From: Thermoleophilia bacterium
GTDB lineage: Bacteria > Actinomycetota > Thermoleophilia > Gaiellales > SKUG01
Direction: 5' to 3'
Length of the DNA: 15,048 nt
Assembly: GCA_007122215.1 (NCBI GenBank)
Contig: SKUG01000134.1
Span: forward strand, 1 to 15,048
The notes below the pieces were generated by a model, which worked only from the letters and a program-made list of their open reading frames with translations, had not been told where the DNA came from and made no database searches. Of the stretch, positions 6,964 through 12,470 are shown one piece after another. Position numbers and translations under genes: made by a program. The number at the start of each line of letters is the position of its first letter. The stretch's first letter is position 1.

Positions 6964-7365
6964 CTAGAACGCATTGCGAAGCCAGTGCACCTCGTGGTCG
7001 CCGTCGTCCCGGAGCTTGACCTGGGCCACGTCGAACCGGAAGCGGTCGGTCTGTGGGTGCTCGCGTGCATGGCTTGCGATCCATGCCACCGCTGCCCGTC
7101 GGATGCGGTGCCGGGAACGCCGGTCGAGCGGCAGCCACGGCTGCCGCCGCCCCGGGCCGCAGGCCTTGACCTCGACGAAGGCGATCGTCCGGTTCCGGCG
7201 CGCCACCAGGTCGAGCTCTCCCCAGCGGCAGCGCCAGCGCTCGGCGAGGATCGCCCATCCGCTGGCCTCGAGCTCGCCGCGGACGACCGCCTCACCGGCC
7301 AGGCCGATCCGGTGGGCCGTCGGGACATCGAGGTGTAGCTGTGATCCATCCATGTCGTGCAGCAT
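6964..7365 (-). CDS. yraN: YraN/UPF0102 family nuclease-fold protein
   Basis: 133 residues from ATG at 7365. Family hallmarks: HRIGLAGEAVVRGELEASGWAILAERWR (18-45), the PD-(D/E)xK core GELDLVARR with Glu50 and Asp52, and FVEVKA with Glu65 and Lys67, then a basic RRSRHRIRRAA helix and DRFRFDVAQV. These are the residues of a Holliday-junction-resolvase-like nuclease fold; the cellular role of the family is unsettled. In related genomes it normally sits between rnhB and comM on the same strand; here it is reversed. ATG at 7353 is an alternative. The frame stays open to 7749, but that extension is made of the REP-like repeats and is not credible as protein. Confidence 0.9.
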   Translation of the reverse strand: MLHDMDGSQLHLDVPTAHRIGLAGEAVVRGELEASGWAILAERWRCRWGELDLVARRNRTIAFVEVKACGPGRRQPWLPLDRRSRHRIRRAAVAWIASHAREHPQTDRFRFDVAQVKLRDDGDHEVHWLRNAF

Positions 7366-7480
7366 CCCGACCTGCAGGCAACGCCAGGCGCCAACTCCGT
7401 GCCGTCCCTGCAACGCCCTCCGCACCCCACGCGTGACGAACCGGGTCTCCCGCTCCCGCCCATCCGCCCCTCCTGTGATC

Positions 7481-7524
7481 CGTGGTCGATTGGGCATGGG
7501 GGTGATGCCGGATCGTACGCGGAT
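7481..7524. repeat. REP-like hairpin element, copy A
   Basis: A 41-base core (7484-7524) shared with copies B and C. The arms CGTGGTCGATTGGGCAT (7481-7497) and ATGCCGGATCGTACGCG (7505-7521) fold around the 7-base loop GGGGGTG, with two wobbles and three mismatches. All three copies lie in the 416-base gap between the divergent yraN and comM starts. Bases 7366-7480 before it show no feature I can name. Confidence 0.85.
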
Positions 7525-7552
7525 CCGTGGTGGGGGCGGCGCGGGCCGCATG

Positions 7553-7596
7553 CGCGGTCGATTGGGCATGGGAGTGATGCCGGATCGCACGCGGAT
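7553..7596. repeat. REP-like hairpin element, copy B
   Basis: Core 7556-7596. The arms CGCGGTCGATTGGGCAT (7553-7569) and ATGCCGGATCGCACGCG (7577-7593) surround the loop GGGAGTG, with 13 Watson-Crick pairs, one wobble and three mismatches. It differs from copy A by two bases in the core. It begins 72 bases after copy A. Confidence 0.85.
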
Positions 7597-7605
7597 GTGC
7601 GGCCA

Positions 7606-7636
7606 GGGTGGCGCGGGGGCCTGGGTGGCGCGGGGG
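7606..7636. repeat. Short direct repeat between copies B and C
   Basis: GGGTGGCGCGGGGG occurs at 7606-7619 and again at 7623-7636, 17 bases apart. It fills most of the longer spacer between the second and third hairpin elements and probably arose by slippage. Confidence 0.7.
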
Positions 7637-7639
7637 AAG

Positions 7640-7683
7640 TGCGGTCGATTGGGCAAGGGGGTGATGCCGGATCGTACGCGGAT
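7640..7683. repeat. REP-like hairpin element, copy C
   Basis: Core 7643-7683. The arms TGCGGTCGATTGGGCAA (7640-7656) and ATGCCGGATCGTACGCG (7664-7680) surround GGGGGTG. It differs from copy A by one base in the core (T to A next to the loop, opening one pair). It begins 87 bases after copy B. Confidence 0.85.
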
Positions 7684-7706
7684 GCGTGGGGCAGGGATGC
7701 GGGGAT

Positions 7707-7738
7707 GTCGGCACGATGCTGGTGCGAAGTCGGCACGA
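7707..7738. promoter_or_regulatory. Direct repeat upstream of comM, possible operator
   Basis: GTCGGCACGA at 7707-7716 and 7729-7738, 22 bases start to start, close to two helical turns. The second copy ends 43 bases before the comM ATG. Such spacing suits a dimeric regulator, but no promoter boxes stand out and chance duplication is possible. Confidence 0.4.
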
Positions 7739-7781
7739 ATGTCGCGCACCGCGCAGCCCGGGCTCGGCGAGCATTCCCACC

Positions 7782-9284
7782 ATGTTCGGATCGATCACCA
7801 CCGCAGTGCTGCTTGGGGTGTCCGCCGTGCCGGTCACCGTCGAGGCCAGGGTCGGGCAGGGCCTGCCGCAGCTGACGATCGTCGGCATGCGCGAGGCAGA
7901 TGCCCGCGCCTGCCGCGAGCGCATCCGCTGTGGGCTGCAGGCTGCCGGGCTGGGCCTGCCGCTGGGGCGCATCACGGTGAGCCTGGCGCCGGCCGACCTG
8001 CCCAAGCGTGGTGCAGGGTGCGACCTGCCCGTGCTGCTGGCCCTGCTCGTGGCGGCAGGGGAGGTCCCGGCCGAGCAGGTCCGTGGCTGGGCCGCCTACG
8101 CCGAGGTCGGGCTGGACGGAACGCTCCGCCCTGTCCCGGGGGTGCTGGCGGCCACACGGGCAGCGGCAGCACACGGCAGCACGACGGTGCTGGTCGATGC
8201 GGCATCCGGGCCGGTGGCGGCACACGTGCCCGTGGACGTGCTGGCAGCGACGTCCGTGCCCGAGCTCATGGCCTGCCTGCGGGAGGGCTCCACCGCCGGG
8301 ATGGCAGCCGGCCCCTGCGAGCTGGCGCCCGGCGATGCTGCGGTTACCGAGCTGGCCGACGTCCGGGGCCAGCAGGTGGCGGTGCGGGCGCTGACGATCG
8401 CCGCTGCAGGCGGACACAACCTGCTGCTCCATGGCCCCCCGGGGTGTGGCAAGACGATGCTCGCCAGCCGGCTGCCCGGGCTGCTCCCGGCGCTCCCCGG
8501 AGAGGAGTACCTCGAGGTCTGTGAGCTCCACGACGCAGCCGGCGTTGCCCCGCCGGCACCCGGGATGCGCCCCTTCCGCGCACCCCATCACGGCGTGACC
8601 CCCACGGCGCTCGCGGGGGGCGGTTCCGGCAGCGTCCACGTGGGGGAGGTGACGCTGGCGCATCGCGGCGTGCTCTTCCTCGACGAGGTGGCCGAGTTCC
8701 GCCCCAGCGCGCTCGATGCCCTGCGCCAGCCGCTGGAGTCCGGCCACGTTGCCGTCCGGCGGGCCGGGTGGATGGCGCAGATGCCTGCCCGCGTCCAGCT
8801 CGTGGCCGCGATGAACCTCTGTCGGTGTGGGCGGACCGGCACGCGATCCGCAGAGCCCTGTCGCTGCTCGGATGCATCCCGCGAGGCCTACCGGAACCGG
8901 GTCAGCGGCGCGATCCTCAGTCGCTTCGACCTGGGCGTCCGGCTCGTCGAGCCGCACGACAGCCTGGCCGTGCTGCCCGCAGCCCCCACCAGCGAGGAGG
9001 CATGCTGCGCGGTGCTCGGAGCGCGGGAACGCCAGGACGCCCACAACCCGGGCGGCTGCTGCAACGCGCTGCTCCGACGGGCCGAGGGGGGCCGGCTGGA
9101 GCTGGGCGACGATGCCGGCGAGGCCATGGCGCGTGCCATCCAGGCACTGCGCATCGGTGGACGCACCCAGCTCGCCGTGCTGCGTGTCGCACGCACCATC
9201 GCTGACCTGGCCGGGCGGGATCGCATCGTCCGCAGCGACCTCGTCGAAGCACTCGGGTACCGACCGACCATCGAGGCCTCCTGA
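7782..9284 (+). CDS. comM: ComM/YifB family AAA+ helicase (magnesium-chelatase-like)
   Basis: 500 residues in the standard three parts: an N-terminal Lon-protease-like fold domain (SAVPVTVEARVGQGLPQLTIVGM, 14-36, and the KRGAGCDLPVLLALL stretch); the AAA+ core with Walker A GPPGCGKT (218-225), RPFRAPHH (263-270), GGGSGSVHVGEVTLAHRGVLFLDE with Walker B (297-302), and the Cys-rich MNLCRCGRTGT...PCRCS followed by RVSGAILSRFDL with an arginine finger; and a C-terminal lid. ComM is a hexameric branch-migration helicase acting in integration of taken-up DNA. ATG at 7782 gives the usual MFGSITTAVLLG start; the ribosome site is weak. The stop overlaps dprA (TGATG), so the two competence proteins are coupled. 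Next to dprA and yraN it forms the usual DNA-uptake group. Confidence 0.95.
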   Translation: MFGSITTAVLLGVSAVPVTVEARVGQGLPQLTIVGMREADARACRERIRCGLQAAGLGLPLGRITVSLAPADLPKRGAGCDLPVLLALLVAAGEVPAEQVRGWAAYAEVGLDGTLRPVPGVLAATRAAAAHGSTTVLVDAASGPVAAHVPVDVLAATSVPELMACLREGSTAGMAAGPCELAPGDAAVTELADVRGQQVAVRALTIAAAGGHNLLLHGPPGCGKTMLASRLPGLLPALPGEEYLEVCELHDAAGVAPPAPGMRPFRAPHHGVTPTALAGGGSGSVHVGEVTLAHRGVLFLDEVAEFRPSALDALRQPLESGHVAVRRAGWMAQMPARVQLVAAMNLCRCGRTGTRSAEPCRCSDASREAYRNRVSGAILSRFDLGVRLVEPHDSLAVLPAAPTSEEACCAVLGARERQDAHNPGGCCNALLRRAEGGRLELGDDAGEAMARAIQALRIGGRTQLAVLRVARTIADLAGRDRIVRSDLVEALGYRPTIEAS

Positions 9285-10360
9285 TGGTCGCGACGCAGGC
9301 CCCGGACGTGCGCGCGGCATGGTGGCAGCTGGCACGCATCGAGCAGGCCTACGGGGTGATCCTCTCCGAGCATGGCCGCTTGCCGCACGGGGATCCATTC
9401 CTGGCCAGGGCGGAGCTCGAGCGACGGGCCGCACGCTCTCCCGTGCTGGCACGCATCCTCGCCGAGGTCGGTGTGGACGCCCCACCCGAATCGGTCGTCC
9501 TGCCCTGTGACGAGCGGTATCCGGCAGCGCTCGCGAACCACCCGCTGGCCCCCTGGGCGCTCTACACCCGCGGCAGCGCGGAGCTGCTCGACCCGGATCG
9601 GCTGCGGATCGGGATCGTCGGCTCACGGCGGGCACGACCCACGCACCTGGCGCACGTCCACGACATCGCCGCCGACCTGGCACGGGCCGGTGCCTGCATC
9701 GTCAGCGGGCTCGCGCTGGGCATCGACGCCCGGGCACATGCCGGAGCGCTCGCTGCCGGGGGCGCGACCATCGCGGTGCTGCCCGCCGGGCTCGACCACC
9801 TCGTTCCCCATCGCAACCGGCCCCTCGCCGGGCAGATCCTCGAGTCCGGTGGCCTGCTGCTCAGCCCTTATCCCGACGACCGAGGGCCGGAGCGGTGGCA
9901 GTTCGCAGCCCGCAACAAGGTCGTGGCCGGGCTCGTTCGCTTCCTGCTGGTCGGTCAGGCTGCCGCTCGCAGCGGCACCCTCCACACCGTGGACGAGGCG
10001 CTGCAGATGGGCTGCGAGGTCGGGGCCATCCCCGGTGCCCACGATGACCCCGCCTGCGCCGGATCCAACCGCCACCTGCGAGACGGTGCGCACCCGGTGC
10101 TGGCCGCGATCCACGTCCTGCGCTGCCTCGGGCTGGATGCGCCGGCGGCGCCACCACCATCGCAGCAGCCGCCGGATCCGCTCCTGGACGCGCTCGAGGT
10201 TCCCCGCACGCTCGACGTGCTGGCAGCGCTCGTGGGTGGCGAGGAACGGGAGGTGGCATGCCGGCTGGTCGAGCTCGAGCTCGAGGGGGCCGCCACCCGG
10301 CTGTCCGATGGCAGCTGGGCCGCGGCCGGCGCGGGATGGGACCCGTCGGGGCGGTCCTGA
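9284..10360 (+). CDS. dprA: DNA-processing protein DprA
   Basis: 358 residues. DprA binds incoming single-stranded DNA and loads RecA onto it. The Rossmann-like core is clear: LRIGIVGSRRA (107-117), CIVSGLALGIDARAHAGALAAGG (138-160), TIAVLPAGLDHLVPHRNRPLAGQI (162-185), GGLLLSPYP (189-197), FAARNKVVAGL (207-217, normally FPxRNRIIAGL), SGTLHTVDEAL (230-240) and AIPG. A C-terminal winged-helix-like segment (about 300-350) follows a Pro-rich linker. An N-terminal helical domain (1-70) precedes the core. The ATG shares its first base with the comM stop. The RNR to RNK and GSLIT to GTLHT changes are mild. A tRNA gene follows after 23 bases. Confidence 0.95.
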   Translation: MVATQAPDVRAAWWQLARIEQAYGVILSEHGRLPHGDPFLARAELERRAARSPVLARILAEVGVDAPPESVVLPCDERYPAALANHPLAPWALYTRGSAELLDPDRLRIGIVGSRRARPTHLAHVHDIAADLARAGACIVSGLALGIDARAHAGALAAGGATIAVLPAGLDHLVPHRNRPLAGQILESGGLLLSPYPDDRGPERWQFAARNKVVAGLVRFLLVGQAAARSGTLHTVDEALQMGCEVGAIPGAHDDPACAGSNRHLRDGAHPVLAAIHVLRCLGLDAPAAPPPSQQPPDPLLDALEVPRTLDVLAALVGGEEREVACRLVELELEGAATRLSDGSWAAAGAGWDPSGRS

Positions 10361-10366
10361 AGCTGC

Positions 10367-10372
10367 TAGGCT
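10367..10372 (+). promoter_or_regulatory. Possible -10 box for tRNA-Trp
   Basis: TAGGCT lies 11 bases before the first base of the tRNA and just after the dprA stop. It fits TANNNT, and a start near 10379 would give a short 5' trailer. No -35 is visible, so the tRNA may instead be cut from a dprA read-through transcript. Confidence 0.3.
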
Positions 10373-10383
10373 GCGCCCTGCTC

Positions 10384-10456
10384 AGGGGCGTAGCTCAGTT
10401 GGTAGAGCATCGGTCTCCAAAACCGAGGGTCGCAGGTTCGAGTCCTGTCGCCCCTG
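10384..10456 (+). tRNA. tRNA-Trp (anticodon CCA)
   Basis: 73 bases folding into a full cloverleaf. Acceptor stem AGGGGCG/CGCCCCT, perfect 7 bp. D-arm GCTC AGTTGGTA GAGC. Anticodon stem TCGGT/ACCGA with loop CTCCAAA giving CCA. T-arm GCAGG TTCGAGT CCTGT with one G-U. The discriminator is G. CCA is not encoded (CTG follows). A Trp tRNA elsewhere often precedes secE; here it lies between dprA and a sigma factor gene. Confidence 0.97.
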
Positions 10457-10460
10457 CTGC

Positions 10461-10661
10461 ATGTTCCATCCCACGCTGTTCACGGGTATTGCGATCATGC
10501 TCGCGCTGTTTGCTTTCCATGCAGGGCGGGCAGGACAACCAGTGGTTGCCCTGACGGCTGGCCTGCTCGCACTCTGGTTCGCTGCAGGCGTGGGGCAGGC
10601 ACTTCGTCCTCGGCTCGCCCGCTGGGCGCGCGCCATGCAAGGACACGATGGAGACCACTGA
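10461..10661 (+). CDS. Small two-helix membrane protein before the sigma factor
   Basis: 66 residues with two probable membrane helices (about 7-23, LFTGIAIMLALFAFHAG, and 27-48, PVVALTAGLLALWFAAGVGQAL), a short turn, and a basic tail (RPRLARWARAM). I do not recognise a family. The ATG at 10461 comes 4 bases after the 3' end of tRNA-Trp, leaving no room for a ribosome site outside the tRNA; ATG at 10497 is an alternative but would cut the first helix. The end overlaps the sigma gene by 14 bases, which suggests coupling. GC-rich DNA produces chance hydrophobic frames, so it may not be real. If it is, its place suggests a partner or regulator of the sigma factor, but nothing in its sequence shows that. 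Confidence 0.45.
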   Translation: MFHPTLFTGIAIMLALFAFHAGRAGQPVVALTAGLLALWFAAGVGQALRPRLARWARAMQGHDGDH

Positions 10662-11436
10662 CAGCGAACAGGAACTGCGGCGACTCTGGCGCCGCTACAC
10701 CGAGCAGCGTGACGAGAAGGCGCGCGAGCGCCTGATCCTGACCTACGCTCCGCTCGTGAAGTTCGTCGCGGGACGCCTCGCGGTGGGCCTGCCGGGCCAT
10801 GTCGACGAGGGGGACCTCGTCAGCTACGGGATGCTCGGGCTGATCAACGCCATCGAGCGCTACGAGCCCGACCGCGACATCAAGTTCGAGACCTACGCGA
10901 TCAGCCGCATCAAGGGCGCGATCATCGATGAGCTGCGATCCATGGACTGGGTGCCACGCTCGGTTCGCAGCCGCGCCCGGGAGATCGAGCGCACGATCGG
11001 CCAGCTCGAGAACAAGCTCAAGCGTGCCCCCACCGACGAGGAGATCTGCTCCGAGATCGGGATCACCGAGGACGAGTTCCACCAGAACCTCGCGGCCATC
11101 CACCGCTCCTCGATCGCAGCCCTCGACGAGCTCTGGAGCATCTCGGCAGGCGGAGGCGACACCGTCGCGCTGATCGACACCATCGAGGATCCCAACGCCG
11201 CCGAGCCCGCCACTGCCTTCCAGGGGGAGGAGACGCGCCAGGCCCTGACCGAGGCCATCCGGCGCCTGCCCGAGCGTGAGACCCTCGTCATCGTCCTCTA
11301 CTACTACGAGGAGCTCACGCTGCGGGAGATCGGCTCGATCCTCGGGGTCACCGAGTCGCGGGTCTCCCAGCTCCACACCAAGGCCGTGCTGCGCCTCAAG
11401 GCGCGGCTCAACGCGCAGATCAACCGCGCTGCCTGA
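10648..11436 (+). CDS. whiG: Sigma-28 family RNA polymerase sigma factor (FliA/WhiG type)
   Basis: 262 residues with the full sigma-28 layout. Region 2 (about 25-105): RERLILTYAPLVKFVAGR, DEGDLVSYGMLGLINAIERY, and the -10-binding DIKFETYAISRIKGAIIDEL. Region 3 (105-160): SVRSRAREIERTIGQLENKL, APTDEEICSEIGI. Region 4 (200-255) with a helix-turn-helix, YYEELTLREIGSILGVTESRVSQLHTKAVLRL, which reads the -35. WhiG directs sporulation genes in Streptomyces and FliA flagellar genes elsewhere; which applies here cannot be told, as no flagellar, chemotaxis or anti-sigma FlgM gene is in the window. The ATG at 10648 has AAGGA at 10639-10643. The position after dprA is the same as that of whiG in Streptomyces, though rpsB does not follow. 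The symbol is by family and position. Confidence 0.93.
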   Translation: METTDSEQELRRLWRRYTEQRDEKARERLILTYAPLVKFVAGRLAVGLPGHVDEGDLVSYGMLGLINAIERYEPDRDIKFETYAISRIKGAIIDELRSMDWVPRSVRSRAREIERTIGQLENKLKRAPTDEEICSEIGITEDEFHQNLAAIHRSSIAALDELWSISAGGGDTVALIDTIEDPNAAEPATAFQGEETRQALTEAIRRLPERETLVIVLYYYEELTLREIGSILGVTESRVSQLHTKAVLRLKARLNAQINRAA

Positions 11437-11468
11437 ACCGGCGGGCCGGCCACCACGCTGCCCGCCCC

Positions 11469-11489
11469 GGCGGCCCCGAAGGGCCCGCC
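11469..11489 (+). terminator. GC-rich stem-loop after the sigma gene
   Basis: GGCGG-C-CCC, loop GAA, GGG-C-CCGCC: eight pairs with one C-C mismatch, 33 bases past the sigma stop. No T-run, so at most a weak or Rho-assisted terminator. Confidence 0.35.
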
Positions 11490-11527
11490 ACCCCCGCCCA
11501 GTGACCGTCCCGCCCACCGTGCTGCAG

Positions 11528-11533
11528 TACACT
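11528..11533 (+). promoter_or_regulatory. -10 box upstream of the accessory operon
   Basis: TACACT, the same hexamer as before ffh and rplS, 95 bases after the sigma gene and 57 bases before the next start codon. No good -35 is seen, although GTGACC (11501-11506) lies at a long spacing. Likely start of the five-gene operon that follows. Confidence 0.45.
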
Positions 11534-11589
11534 GTGGCGCGCACGCCGCAGCGTCCCCGCATCCAGGCGCGCGCCCCGAGCCCCGAGCC

Positions 11590-12237
11590 ATGCACCACGC
11601 CATCCACAGCAGCGGACACGCCCTGGGCACCGTCTCCATCGGTGACGCCGTGAGCTGCCGCGTCTGCGGCCGGGACCTGCTCGCCGGGGAACGCACCACC
11701 GGCATGTTCGAGCCCAGCGGCCACGGCCCCTACGACGTCTGCGACCTCTGCCTGCCACACGCCGGCAGCTACGGCCTCGTGCCGGAACCCCTGCCCCATG
11801 CCGAGGACGGGCCAGGTGTCCGCCGCGCCTCGCTGCGAGGCATGCTCCGTCGCCTGGTCCGGCGCCGCCGGACCACGCCCGAGGGAGCACTCCCCGTGGG
11901 CTCTGCCGCCGTGCCCATGGCGCTCCGTGCGCTGGCCCGGACGAGCCATGGCCGCACCCTGGCCAGCCTGCGCCGCTCGCTCGGCGAGCCCGAGGTCAGC
12001 GTCCGCCCCCGCTCGGGAACTGCCAGCGAGATCCTCGTGACCGTCTGCTGGGACGTCGGCTGGTACCAGTACCGCGTCAGCCCCAGCGGGGTGCTCTGGC
12101 GCAACGGCACCCGGTCGGCGGACATCGCCGGCGACATCCAGGACCCCAACGCCCACCTGCTCGACGACGGCAGCATCCGGCTGCTGGGCTCGCTGGCATC
12201 GGCCGTCGAACAACCAGCCCCTGGGAGGCAGCCATGA
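11590..12237 (+). CDS. Uncharacterised protein with a CxxC...CxxC zinc-ribbon-like N-terminus
   Basis: 215 residues. Two Cys pairs, SCRVCGRDL (Cys23, Cys26) and YDVCDLCLPHA (Cys51, Cys54), form a probable zinc ribbon of the kind found in small actinobacterial proteins. Then comes a very basic stretch (RRASLRGMLRRLVRRRRTT, about 79-97), and a C-terminal part (about 105-200) with LARTSHGRTLASLRRSLGEP and a beta-rich segment ILVTVCWDVGWYQYRVSP, then DIAGDIQDPNAHLLDDGSIRLLGSLA. The basic patch suggests nucleic-acid or membrane-lipid contact, which is inference only. The ATG has only a weak ribosome site; GTG near 11650, just before the first Cys pair, is an alternative. The stop overlaps the next ATG (ATGA), so the two are coupled. 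Not assigned to a named family. Confidence 0.8.
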   Translation: MHHAIHSSGHALGTVSIGDAVSCRVCGRDLLAGERTTGMFEPSGHGPYDVCDLCLPHAGSYGLVPEPLPHAEDGPGVRRASLRGMLRRLVRRRRTTPEGALPVGSAAVPMALRALARTSHGRTLASLRRSLGEPEVSVRPRSGTASEILVTVCWDVGWYQYRVSPSGVLWRNGTRSADIAGDIQDPNAHLLDDGSIRLLGSLASAVEQPAPGRQP

Positions 12238-12467
12238 TCTACTGCGTGATTCCCCCCGAGCTCAAGGACGAGCTCTACGATAGGCTCGTCGAGTACTACG
12301 CTTCGAATCCCAACGTCGAGGTGATCATCGACCGTCGCTCGCAGGACCGTCGCGCAGGCCAGGGGGAGGTTCCGGACGACGTCCGGGAGCGCCGCCAGGT
12401 CCGTGACCGCCGGCGGGCACGGCCAGGCACCTTTCCGTCGGTCGAGCTTCCAACCAGCAAGGAGTAG
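12234..12467 (+). CDS. Small basic protein with DRR repeats
   Basis: 77 residues. The first half looks like a strand-helix-strand unit: MIYCVIPPEL, helix KDELYDRLVEYYASN, then VEVIIDRR. The second half is strongly basic with two related runs, DRRSQDRR (33-40) and RERRQVRDRRRARP (51-64). Similar short proteins with a tyrosine-rich helix and a DRRxxDRR stretch occur in actinobacteria, but I know of no defined function. GGGAGG five bases before the ATG is an excellent ribosome site and confirms the start despite the overlap with the gene above. The next gene begins three bases after its stop, with its own AGGAG inside the end of this one. Tight packing suggests joint expression with the aldehyde dehydrogenase. 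Confidence 0.85.
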   Translation: MIYCVIPPELKDELYDRLVEYYASNPNVEVIIDRRSQDRRAGQGEVPDDVRERRQVRDRRRARPGTFPSVELPTSKE

Positions 12468-12470
12468 ACG

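Noticed and set aside
7481..7683. CRISPR array
   Set aside because: Only three imperfect copies, unequal spacers of 31 and 46 bases, spacer 2 internally repeated, and no cas genes; each unit is itself a long hairpin.
7366..7749. N-terminal extension of YraN with an I-R-V-R-S-G-I-T-P repeat
   Set aside because: The repeat in protein form is only the translation of the three DNA hairpin elements, and the YraN family begins near the H-R-I-G-L-A-G-E segment.
6579..9683. Very long minus-strand open frame of over 1000 codons
   Set aside because: It is antisense to rnhB, comM and dprA, has no family motifs, and open antisense frames are expected at this GC content.
10384..10456. Peptides read across the tRNA (G-R-S-S-V-G-R-A type frames)
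   Set aside because: These are the familiar spurious translations of tRNA genes; the cloverleaf explains the bases.
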